Shown here: positions 1 through 5,985 of the stretch, piece by piece | Layout of the letters: the number at the start of each line of letters is the position of its first letter | Position numbering within the stretch: position 1 is the stretch's first letter | Assembly (NCBI GenBank): GCA_016204645.1 | Contig: JACQKI010000016.1 | Coordinates: 1 to 8,148 of the forward strand | Reading direction: 5' to 3' | Length of the DNA: 8,148 bases | Source of the DNA: Candidatus Kerfeldbacteria bacterium | GTDB lineage: Bacteria > Patescibacteriota > Patescibacteriia > SBBC01 | Made by a program: the position numbers and the translations under genes | Notes under the pieces: generated by a model | Database searches by the model: none | Seen by the model: only the letters and a program-made list of their open reading frames with translations | What the model was told of the DNA's origin: nothing

Positions 1-146
1 ACCCTGTAGACCATGAGAGTCAACTTGTGAGCTTCTTGCCAAGCACGCAAGTCAGAAAAACGTAGAATCTTGTTACTTCGATTGGTGATCGCGTTATCCA
101 TTCGACCTCGTGCTTACTACGTAATACTTACTACAAACTACTTTCT

Positions 147-1673
147 TCACCCTCTCTGCCGATACTGCAACGCTTCCGCCACATGCTCTGACCCAATGCT
201 CTCTGCCCCTCCCAGATCCGCAATCGTCCGAGCTACGCGCATCACCCGATGGTACGCCCGGCCTGACAACTGCAGGGCGCCGGCAGCGGAGCGGAGCAGC
301 TGCAGCGTTTCATCGTCCAGCCGGCAGAACTGCTTCAATTCTGCCAAGCTCATTTCCGCGTTGACTATTAATCCCATGCCGCTGAATCGCTCCGCCTGTC
401 GCGCTCGCGCCAAGATTACGCGCTCGCGAACCACCTTCGATGGTTCGGCGCTGGTCTTTCCTTCCATCTCTTCCGGCGGCAAACGCGGCACGGCGCAGTG
501 CAAATCAATCCGATCGAGCAGCGGTCCGGACACCCGCCGGCGGTAGCGTTCGAGCTGCACCGGCGTGCAGCCACAGCGGTGCGCCGGATCGCCGTAGAAG
601 CCGCAGGGGCACGGATTCTGGCTGGCCACCAAGGTAAAGCGAGCCGGGAAACGGACGCTGGCTTGGGCCCGGCTGACGCTCACGAAGCCGTCTTCGAGCG
701 GCTGCCGCAGGGCTTCCAGCACGGCGCGCGGAAACTCAGGAAACTCATCGAGAAACAATACGCCGCGGTGGGCCAGCGTGATTTCGCCCGGCCGCGGCGA
801 TGAACCGCCGCCAACCACGGCCACGGCCGAAGCCGTATGGTGCGGACTGCGGAACGGCCGTTCCACTGCCAGCGGCTGGTCAGGATTGACCAGGCCGGCG
901 ACGCTGTAAATCCGGGTTACTTCCAAAGCTTCTGATTCGACCAGCGACGGTAAAATACCCGGTAATGCCCGTGCCAACAGGGTTTTACCCGAGCCAGGCG
1001 GACCGGAAAACAGTAGGTTGTGGCCGCCGGCCGCAGCGATTTCCAGACAGCGCTTGGCTTGCGGTTGCCCGGCAATATCAGCTACATCGATGCGGGCGAC
1101 CGGTTGAATCACGGTTGATTGTCTCGGAACGTACGGATCGAGCAATCGCTGGCCGCGGATGTGCCGCAACACCTCATGCAGCGTTCGGGCGGGAAAAACC
1201 GTCACGTCCTGAACCAGACCCGCCTCGGCCGCGTTCTGCTCCGGCACGATGAACGTATCAATCCCCCGGTCGCGCAAACACGAGACGATTGGTAGGACGC
1301 CGCTGGTCGGTCGCAGCCCGCCTTCCAAACTCAATTCGCCGAGCAAGCAAACGCCGGCACTCGGCGGGACGACGTCGCCGCGGGCAGCCAGCACGGACAC
1401 GGCAATGGCCAAGTCGAAACCCGATCCTTCTTTTCGCAGATCGGCCGGCGCTAAGTTGACGGTGATGCGCTGCAACGGAAAATCGACGCCGGGAGTGTTC
1501 CGCAGCGCCGAGCGCATTCGTTCTTGCGCCTCGTGAACCGCTGCGTCCGGTAAACCAACCACGAACGTCCGCGGCAAGCCGGGCGCAATATCCGCTTCCA
1601 CGGTGATCGGCTCGGCCTCCACGCCGACGACGGCCGCGGTAGTTACTTTCGTGCTATTACGATGACGTGACAC
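147..1673 (-). CDS. comM: YifB/ComM family Mg-chelatase-like AAA+ ATPase
   Basis: A 508-residue protein, full length for the YifB/ComM family. The N-terminal Lon-like/ChlI domain (about 10-170) carries GLPDAAVHEAQERMRSAL. The AAA+ Mg-chelatase domain (about 195-400) has Walker A GPPGSGKT at 224-231, Walker B VLFLDE at 305-310, SQNPCPCG at 351-358 and arginine-finger-type GPLLDRIDLH at 383-392. Four cysteines (355, 357, 367, 369) sit where family members bind zinc. The C-terminal Mg_chelatase_C domain (about 415-505) includes SGRAYHRVMRVARTIADL. In studied bacteria ComM is a hexameric helicase that extends branch migration during natural transformation; that role here is inferred. The start is GTG; the in-frame stop upstream leaves no better start, and no Shine-Dalgarno sequence is visible. 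It lies 138 bases downstream of lspA behind its own candidate promoter. Confidence 0.95.
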   Translation of the reverse strand: MSRHRNSTKVTTAAVVGVEAEPITVEADIAPGLPRTFVVGLPDAAVHEAQERMRSALRNTPGVDFPLQRITVNLAPADLRKEGSGFDLAIAVSVLAARGDVVPPSAGVCLLGELSLEGGLRPTSGVLPIVSCLRDRGIDTFIVPEQNAAEAGLVQDVTVFPARTLHEVLRHIRGQRLLDPYVPRQSTVIQPVARIDVADIAGQPQAKRCLEIAAAGGHNLLFSGPPGSGKTLLARALPGILPSLVESEALEVTRIYSVAGLVNPDQPLAVERPFRSPHHTASAVAVVGGGSSPRPGEITLAHRGVLFLDEFPEFPRAVLEALRQPLEDGFVSVSRAQASVRFPARFTLVASQNPCPCGFYGDPAHRCGCTPVQLERYRRRVSGPLLDRIDLHCAVPRLPPEEMEGKTSAEPSKVVRERVILARARQAERFSGMGLIVNAEMSLAELKQFCRLDDETLQLLRSAAGALQLSGRAYHRVMRVARTIADLGGAESIGSEHVAEALQYRQRG

Positions 1674-1707
1674 AACGATTGTTGCGCCACGTGAACTGTC
1701 TGCAGTT

Positions 1708-1736
1708 AGCTTACCCTAGGCTGCTCAAGCCGTCAA
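1708..1736 (-). promoter_or_regulatory. Candidate sigma-70 promoter of comM
   Basis: The minus strand reads TTGACG (1731-1736), a 17-base spacer and TAAGCT (1708-1713). The -35 matches consensus at 5 of 6 positions and the -10 only at 3 of 6. The expected start of transcription near 1700 gives a leader of about 30 bases. A small hairpin, AACTG-TCTG-CAGTT (1694-1707), lies right after the -10. Confidence 0.45.
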
Positions 1737-1811
1737 GTCCCGCTCCTGGCTTGAACAATCCCGGTGTTCATGCGCTTCACCCTCGACGGATCAGCGTTGA
1801 CCACTCCAATC

Positions 1812-2267
1812 TCAAATCTCCGATCTCTCTTTCTTCCTTCCCGCCACTCCCAGCAACACCAAACCGGCCACGATGACTACGTCGCTTAGGTTGAAGACCG
1901 GAAACCAATTACCCAGGCTGACGTAGTCGACTACGTAACCATGGCGCAGGCGATCAAGGTAGTTGCTGAAAGCCGCGGCTACAATCACGGCTGTAACGGC
2001 TGCGCGAGTCAAATCGCCGCGTTGCCGCCAGCGCCACCCCAGCCAGATGAAAATCACTACCACCGCCGGAATCAAGGCGGTGCTGACGGAGGCGGGAACG
2101 TATATGCTGAAGGCGATGGCTGGATTGGGAAACAGTTCAAACCGTAGGCCGCCGTCAACCGGACCCAGCGTTACGCCAGCCAGGGCCAGCGCCTTGAGCC
2201 CGCGGTCAACCGCAAACGCGGCTAAACCAAGGGTTACCAACGTCACTGCCTGACCAGTGTTCTTCAT
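1812..2267 (-). CDS. lspA: Signal peptidase II (prolipoprotein signal peptidase)
   Basis: A 151-residue membrane aspartyl protease that cleaves signal peptides of lipid-modified prolipoproteins. Four hydrophobic segments fit the family: about 7-25, 55-78, 86-101 and 127-143. The conserved blocks are DRGLKALA (D21), FPNPAIAFSI (N48, AF), SNYLDRLRHGYVVDY (N102, D105, R106, catalytic D114) and FNLSD (second catalytic aspartate, D129). The block before N102 reads AAAFSN rather than the usual glycine-rich GGAxGN, a mild divergence. The frame stays open back to a TTG at 2354. I prefer the ATG at 2267, because the extra 29 codons run through a terminator hairpin and the protein from the ATG aligns with the family start. 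A -10-like TATAGT lies 7 bases before this ATG, so the mRNA may be leaderless. A lipoprotein diacylglyceryl transferase (Lgt) is expected elsewhere. Confidence 0.93.
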   Translation of the reverse strand: MKNTGQAVTLVTLGLAAFAVDRGLKALALAGVTLGPVDGGLRFELFPNPAIAFSIYVPASVSTALIPAVVVIFIWLGWRWRQRGDLTRAAVTAVIVAAAFSNYLDRLRHGYVVDYVSLGNWFPVFNLSDVVIVAGLVLLGVAGRKKERSEI

Positions 2268-2274
2268 GCTAACC

Positions 2275-2280
2275 ACTATA
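2275..2280 (-). promoter_or_regulatory. -10-like box for leaderless lspA
   Basis: TATAGT on the minus strand (5 of 6 to TATAAT) ends 7 bases before the lspA ATG, the spacing at which transcription would start at the start codon. No -35 is recognisable at 16-18 bases, so this could be chance, or lspA could be read from the RNA promoter further upstream. Confidence 0.35.
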
Positions 2281-2291
2281 TACGATCTACA

Positions 2292-2319
2292 CAAAAAGAA
2301 GAGGGCGCGTTGTGCGCCC
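2292..2319 (-). terminator. Rho-independent terminator between the ncRNA region and lspA
   Basis: Minus-strand hairpin GGGCGC-ACAAC-GCGCCC (arms 2314-2319 and 2303-2308) followed by TCTTCTTTTTG, a canonical GC stem plus T-rich tail. It would end transcripts coming from the promoter at 2694-2722 or from the kinase-like gene, only about 25 bases before the lspA ATG. Its 3' arm can pair instead with an upstream segment (2354-2363), so termination may be conditional. Confidence 0.7.
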
Positions 2320-2690
2320 CCTCCCCTAATGGGGAATAAAAAATTTGAGGCCAAACGCGCCCTGAAGCTCCTGAGGCTAACGTCTTGGCCGCGGACCGTG
2401 CTTCGTCGTCAGACTAAACACAATACGCAGCCAAGGCGATCACGGCCTGAGAAGCTAATGCTCGATTCCTTTCCGAGTTGAGAATGAGCGCGTTTCTCGA
2501 CCGTCCTTCTGGTGCGTCCGCTGCCGATGAACGGTTAACGGAGCACCTTTCAATTTTGTTTTATTTCAGGGTCTCGGAAACCCTCATACGGATAGTCGAG
2601 AAGCGCTGGCGCTTTTTCTCGCACCAATGCTCTTCGACCATCGTCCATACTACTGAACACTTCACTGCGTAACCTGGTTTAACGAACGGT
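2293..2690 (-). ncRNA. Candidate structured non-coding RNA, about 395 nt, unknown family
   Basis: No convincing protein lies in this stretch, yet it is bounded by a near-consensus promoter (2694-2722) and a Rho-independent terminator (2292-2319), and it folds well on the minus strand. Helices seen 5' to 3': (a) UUCUCGAC (2602-2595) with GUCGAGAA (2501-2494), extended by GCGC/GCGC across a 2-base bulge, closing a domain that holds (b) a hairpin AGGGU/ACCCU (2568-2584) and (c) a hairpin GGUGCUCCG/CGGA-C-GCACC with an inner CCG/CGG (2511-2547); (d) a long hairpin at 2384-2435 of 10, 6 and 3 bp; (e) the terminator. A local hairpin at 2597-2621 competes with (a). I looked for hallmarks of RNase P RNA (GAGGAAAGUCC), tmRNA (tRNA-like ends, tag frame) and SRP RNA (GGAAGGAAGCAG) and found none. 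It could be a stand-alone RNA or a long regulatory leader of lspA. Pairing was done by eye, without covariation support. Confidence 0.5.
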
Positions 2691-2693
2691 CGC

Positions 2694-2722
2694 AGTATAG
2701 CACGCGAGTTATCCACTGTCAA
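2694..2722 (-). promoter_or_regulatory. Strong sigma-70-type promoter overlapping the end of the kinase-like gene
   Basis: The minus strand reads TTGACA (2717-2722, 6 of 6), a 17-base spacer and TATACT (2694-2699, 5 of 6). The first bases of the -35 lie in the last codon and stop of the kinase-like gene. The expected transcription start is near 2687-2690. This is the best promoter in the window, and what follows is not an evident protein gene. Confidence 0.75.
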
Positions 2723-3297
2723 CGTGTGGATATCTTTTTCACAGTCATCCGACGTTGGACTGCTTGCCAAATGGTGGCAAACATTTTCTGCGGTGTTAAT
2801 CTGGAAGTATCAATCCAAAGATCGTAGTGCTTTCGAATGAATGGATTGACGCCGTAGTACCGTACGTACCGCTGACGATCACTGGCCATTCGTTGCCGCA
2901 GCGAAGCAATCACTCGCGACAAACTGGTTAAACGCCGTCCTTCGTTACGCGGGCGGCCAAGCTTGATATCTTTCCAGACCCGCCGCGCGCCGACTGTCGG
3001 CGAAGCATACATAAATACCTTAAACGAGCGGGGGATGAAATGCCATGACAACCGACCTTCAACCACGTAATTTTTTTTTGTTCGGCCGAGTCTCTGCTGC
3101 CACGTATCAACCTGTCGGTCATAGCGCGGGTCAGCCACACTCATAGTCGTGTACTGTTCCAGGGTCAGGCCGCGTTTTCTTGCTATTCCCCGGCGAATTT
3201 CTCCAATGTCTGTTCGCGGATATTTGAGTTTCCTGGCCAGCAGTCGACCAACAGTGCTTTTGCCGGAGCCAGGCGTGCCGCCGATGGTGATAATCAT
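2719..3297 (-). CDS. Cytidylate-kinase-like P-loop NTPase
   Basis: A 192-residue protein with Walker A GTPGSGKST at 7-15 right after the initial beta strand MIITIGG. This is the layout of CMP kinase/adenylate-kinase-like nucleotide kinases, closest in appearance to the cytidylate-kinase-like (Cytidylate_kin2) group. DIGEIRRGIARKRGLTLEQY (about 30-49) looks like the NMP-binding segment, and NYVVEGRLSWHF (about 76-87) matches the strand with an EGR/DGR motif. The segment at about 104-140 is rich in arginine and lysine (RRVWKDIKLGRPRNEGRR) and may form the lid. The C-terminus is also basic. The substrate is not certain; it may phosphorylate CMP, another nucleoside monophosphate or a different small molecule. 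The ATG at 3297 has no Shine-Dalgarno sequence but has TACAAT 6 bases upstream, suggesting a leaderless mRNA. The stop overlaps the promoter of the downstream RNA region. Confidence 0.8.
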   Translation of the reverse strand: MIITIGGTPGSGKSTVGRLLARKLKYPRTDIGEIRRGIARKRGLTLEQYTTMSVADPRYDRQVDTWQQRLGRTKKNYVVEGRLSWHFIPRSFKVFMYASPTVGARRVWKDIKLGRPRNEGRRLTSLSRVIASLRQRMASDRQRYVRYYGVNPFIRKHYDLWIDTSRLTPQKMFATIWQAVQRRMTVKKISTR

Positions 3298-3303
3298 ATT
3301 TGT

Positions 3304-3332
3304 ATTGTACGTGACTGTTCCATCGTAAACAA
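3304..3332 (-). promoter_or_regulatory. Candidate leaderless promoter of the kinase-like gene
   Basis: Minus strand: TTGTTT (3327-3332, 3 of 6), a 17-base spacer and TACAAT (3304-3309, 5 of 6), then 6 bases to the ATG at 3297. Transcription would start at or next to the start codon. Confidence 0.5.
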
Positions 3333-3333
3333 T

Positions 3334-3356
3334 ATCGAATCCCTTTAGGGTTCGAT
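3334..3356. repeat. Stem-loop upstream of the kinase-like gene
   Basis: ATCGAA-T-CCC-TTTA-GGG-TTCGAT forms a 9-bp stem with one bulged base. It ends just before the -35 of the kinase-like gene. No T-run follows on either strand, so it is not a classic terminator; it could be a protein-binding palindrome. Confidence 0.5.
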
Positions 3357-3393
3357 TCTAGACTCGGTCGATTTCCGCAGCGACGAGGATTAG

Positions 3394-3426
3394 CCCCGCA
3401 CCAGGCGCTTGCGCTTCGGTGCGGGG
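3394..3426. repeat. Perfect GC-rich stem-loop between pnp and the kinase-like gene
   Basis: CCCCGCACC (3394-3402) pairs perfectly with GGTGCGGGG (3418-3426). Inside, GCGC-TT-GCGC is a further small self-complement. No T-tract follows on either strand. It could stabilise the pnp mRNA 3' end or be a dispersed extragenic palindrome. Confidence 0.6.
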
Positions 3427-3472
3427 TAGCCGAGGAGCAAGGATCGACACAATATAGGGGGAAGGAGATGCG

Positions 3473-3506
3473 TCGAAAGAGGAAACCGAGCAGGTTTCCT
3501 CTTCGA
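3473..3506 (-). terminator. Stem-loop directly after the pnp stop codon
   Basis: Arms 3473-3487 and 3493-3506 pair over 14 bp with one bulged A (core AAGAGGAAACC / GGTTTCCTCTT) around a 5-base loop. The minus-strand stem ends in CCTCTTTCG, with only a short T stretch. It is the likely 3' end structure of the pnp transcript, acting as a terminator or as a block to 3' exonucleases. Confidence 0.5.
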
Positions 3507-3507
3507 G

Positions 3508-5859
3508 CTACATTCCGCCCATCGGATTGAGCGGGTCGATGGTCGGTCCGCTGTCGCTACGCGGGCGGTCATCCCGACGGAAATCCCGCCGCGGGCCACG
3601 GGAAAAGCCTCCGCGGCCACCCCGATCGCGGAATCCGCCGCTGCGCGGCCCGCGACTGAATCCGCCCCGACCGCCATTACGATCACGCGGCGGAAAGGCG
3701 TGCGGGTCGTAGTTCGGATCAAGCTGCTTGATCGAGAGCGAGATTCGGCCGCGCTCCTTGTCTACATCGACGACCTTGACTTTCACCTTATCGCCGAGCT
3801 TGACCGCGTCGGAGACCGACGGCACGTGGTTAATCGACAGCTCGGAAATGTGCACCATCCCGTCCTTGCCTGGAAAGAGATCAACGACCGCGCCGATCTC
3901 CTTGCCGCTCATCCGGTCTTTGACGATCTGGCTGACCGTACCCTCGATGATTTCGCCCGGCTGAATTTCGCGAGTCAGATTCTTGATCCAGGTAATCGCT
4001 CGGTCGGACATTTCCTGGTTGTGCGAGGTGACCATTACCAGACCGGAATCTTCAATGTCAATTTTGGTTACATCCGCACCGCCGCACTCGTCAATAATTT
4101 TATTGATGGTTTCGCCGCCCTTGCCGATGACTTCGCGAATCTTGTCGGGATCGATTTGAATCGAGACGATGCGCGGGGCGTACGGCGACAGCTCGGGCCG
4201 CGGTTCGGCGATGGCTTGGCGCATGACTTCCAAAATTTTCATCCGGGCCTGCTTGGCGCCGGCCAGCGCGGCCACCGAAACTTCGTGCGGAATGCCGCCG
4301 AGCTTGATGTCAAGCTGAATGGCGGTTACGCCGGCAGCCGTCCCCGCCACCTTGTAGTCCATGTCACCATAATGGTCTTCAAAACCCTGAATGTCGGTTA
4401 AGAGCTTGAATTGCTTGGTTTTTTCGGTGCTGATCAGCCCCATCGATATGCCGGCGACCGGCGCCACGATTGGCACGCCGGCGTCCATCAACGCCAGGGT
4501 CGAGCCGCAAATTGAGGCTTGCGAGGTCGAGCCGTTTGAGCTGAGTACCTCGGACACCACCCGGATGGTGTACGGAAACGTTTCCTTCGGCGGCAAGACC
4601 GGCAGTAAGGCCTTTTCAGCTAAGGCGCCGTGGCCGATTTCCCGGCGTCCGGGTTGCCGAATCGGCCGGACTTCGCCGGTCGAAAAACCCGGGAAGTTGT
4701 AGTGGTGCATGTAGCGCTTCTTTCCGGACAGCTCCATCGTGTCGAGCAGCTGCTCGTCGCCAGGCGAGCCGAGCGTGACGATCGACATGACCTGCGTTTC
4801 GCCGCGCTGAAACAGGCCTGAGCCGTGCGTTCGCGGCAGCACGCCGACGGCGGCTGACAGCGGCCGAACTTCATCGAGCTTCCGCCCGTCGACGCGCACG
4901 CCGTCTTCCAGCACTAACCGGCGCGAAGCTTCTTCCAGTATCCGGTCAATCAAGGCCACGCCCTGCGCCCGGAGCTCCTTCGAGACCTCGTTGTCCGCTT
5001 TCAACTTTTCGTCAACTTCCGCAACCAGGGCCGTCTGCTTGGCTTCCCGTTCGGCCATGTCCGGCGTCCGCAGCAAATCCTTCAATCGATCGCCGACCAG
5101 GGTGCGAACTTTTTGCTCAACGGCCGCCACCTGCGCCCGATCTACTTCGCTCAGTCCATCAGTCGCCTCACGCTTGGACACACCGACCGCCGTGACCATC
5201 TCGGTAATCAGCTCGATTACCTTGCGGACGTTCTTCTGGGCGAAGACCAAGGCTTGGTCAATCGCGTCTTCCGGCACCTGGTTAGCCGACGCCTCAATCA
5301 TGATCTCTTCGTCTTTCGTCCCAGCCAACACCAGGTCGAGGTCGCCCTTCTCGCGGGCCGTGTTCGTCGGATTGAGCACCCACTCGCCGTTGATCCGACC
5401 GACGCGGACCGCTCCGATTGGCCCGCCCCAGGGAATGTCGGAAATGGCCAGCGCGGCTGAAGCCGCCACCAACGCCACGATGTCTGGATCGTTCTCCTGG
5501 TCGTACGACAAAACGGTGATAACCACCTGGACATCGTTGCGCATCCGGTCATTGAACAGCGGGCGAACCGAGCGGTCGACTAAGCGCGCGGTCAGGATGG
5601 CTTCATCCGAAGGGCGGCCTTCGCGCTTGATAAACCGCGAGCCCTTGATCTTGCCGGCGGCGTACAGCCGCTCCTCGTAGTCGACCAGCAGCGGGAAGAA
5701 ATCGATGCCCTCGCGCTGCTCCTGACCCATCACCGCCGTACCTAAAACCACCGTGTCGCCGTAGCGAACGGTCACGCTGCCGTCGGCCTGGGCCGCGTAC
5801 TGGCCAGTCTCGATGGTCAAGGTGCGACCGCCGAGCTCGATCGAAAATTGTTTTGGCAC
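3508..5859 (-). CDS. pnp: Polyribonucleotide nucleotidyltransferase (PNPase)
   Basis: A 783-residue phosphorolytic 3'-5' exoribonuclease with all family domains. RNase PH-like domain 1 (about 1-210) contains FFPLLVDYEER; a helical linker spans about 215-310. RNase PH-like domain 2 (about 315-540) contains FPGFSTGE, SSNGSTSQASICGSTLALMD and EDHYGDMDYKVAG, with the aspartates of the catalytic site. A KH domain has VIGKGG at 577-582, and an S1 domain has GTVSQIVKDRMSGKEIGAVV at about 640-659. After about 714 comes a low-complexity tail with two copies of GGRGGFSRGPR. The frame is open to a TTG at 5883, but I choose the GTG at 5859: AAAGGA sits 6 bases before it and MPKQFSIELGGR is the usual N-terminus. 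It follows rpsO and the NYN gene after a 126-base spacer with hairpins. Confidence 0.97.
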   Translation of the reverse strand: MPKQFSIELGGRTLTIETGQYAAQADGSVTVRYGDTVVLGTAVMGQEQREGIDFFPLLVDYEERLYAAGKIKGSRFIKREGRPSDEAILTARLVDRSVRPLFNDRMRNDVQVVITVLSYDQENDPDIVALVAASAALAISDIPWGGPIGAVRVGRINGEWVLNPTNTAREKGDLDLVLAGTKDEEIMIEASANQVPEDAIDQALVFAQKNVRKVIELITEMVTAVGVSKREATDGLSEVDRAQVAAVEQKVRTLVGDRLKDLLRTPDMAEREAKQTALVAEVDEKLKADNEVSKELRAQGVALIDRILEEASRRLVLEDGVRVDGRKLDEVRPLSAAVGVLPRTHGSGLFQRGETQVMSIVTLGSPGDEQLLDTMELSGKKRYMHHYNFPGFSTGEVRPIRQPGRREIGHGALAEKALLPVLPPKETFPYTIRVVSEVLSSNGSTSQASICGSTLALMDAGVPIVAPVAGISMGLISTEKTKQFKLLTDIQGFEDHYGDMDYKVAGTAAGVTAIQLDIKLGGIPHEVSVAALAGAKQARMKILEVMRQAIAEPRPELSPYAPRIVSIQIDPDKIREVIGKGGETINKIIDECGGADVTKIDIEDSGLVMVTSHNQEMSDRAITWIKNLTREIQPGEIIEGTVSQIVKDRMSGKEIGAVVDLFPGKDGMVHISELSINHVPSVSDAVKLGDKVKVKVVDVDKERGRISLSIKQLDPNYDPHAFPPRDRNGGRGGFSRGPRSGGFRDRGGRGGFSRGPRRDFRRDDRPRSDSGPTIDPLNPMGGM

Positions 5860-5891
5860 AGTGCTTCCTTTCAAGCTGGCCAACAGGCTCT

Positions 5892-5945
5892 AGACTACAG
5901 ACAGCTCAGAATCTTGCTGTGGATAGTCTATTGGTCTGCGGACCA
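5892..5945 (-). promoter_or_regulatory. Paired stem-loops in the pnp leader
   Basis: Two hairpins lie between the NYN stop and the pnp start: TGGTC-TGCG-GACCA (5932-5945), and a longer one, AGACTA/TAGTCT plus ACAGC/GCTGT with a 3x3 internal loop (5892-5929). In enterobacteria PNPase represses itself through a leader stem-loop cut by RNase III; a similar role here is only inferred. Confidence 0.4.
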
Positions 5946-5985
5946 GCGACTTAATTAGCTTACGGATGGATGGAGGTACGTGGTT

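Noticed and set aside
1..146. Possible terminator or gene end left of comM
   Set aside because: Only a weak 5-bp stem (35-51) and a short CTTACTAC direct repeat (113-120, 127-134) are present; neither supports a feature.
2268..2354. N-terminal extension of LspA from TTG
   Set aside because: The added residues encode the terminator hairpin and are not LspA-like; the ATG at 2267 gives the normal N-terminus.
2293..2690. RNase P RNA, tmRNA or SRP RNA
   Set aside because: The size would fit the first two, but GAGGAAAGUCC, a tRNA-like end with CCA and tag frame, and GGAAGGAAGCAG are not found.
2561..2770. Minus-strand 69-residue open frame ending in RMRVSETLK
   Set aside because: It starts inside the kinase-like gene, has no ribosome site or family features, and its 3' part coincides with predicted RNA helices.
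3345..3362. tRNA T-arm-like GGGTTCGATTC
   Set aside because: No acceptor, D or anticodon stems around it; the bases belong to the 3334-3356 hairpin.
3700..4401. Plus-strand 233-residue open frame
   Set aside because: Lies wholly inside pnp, whose KH and S1 domains are unmistakable; an antisense shadow caused by GC-rich codon use.
5860..5883. N-terminal extension of PNPase from TTG
   Set aside because: The extra eight codons contain the Shine-Dalgarno AAAGGA for the GTG at 5859.
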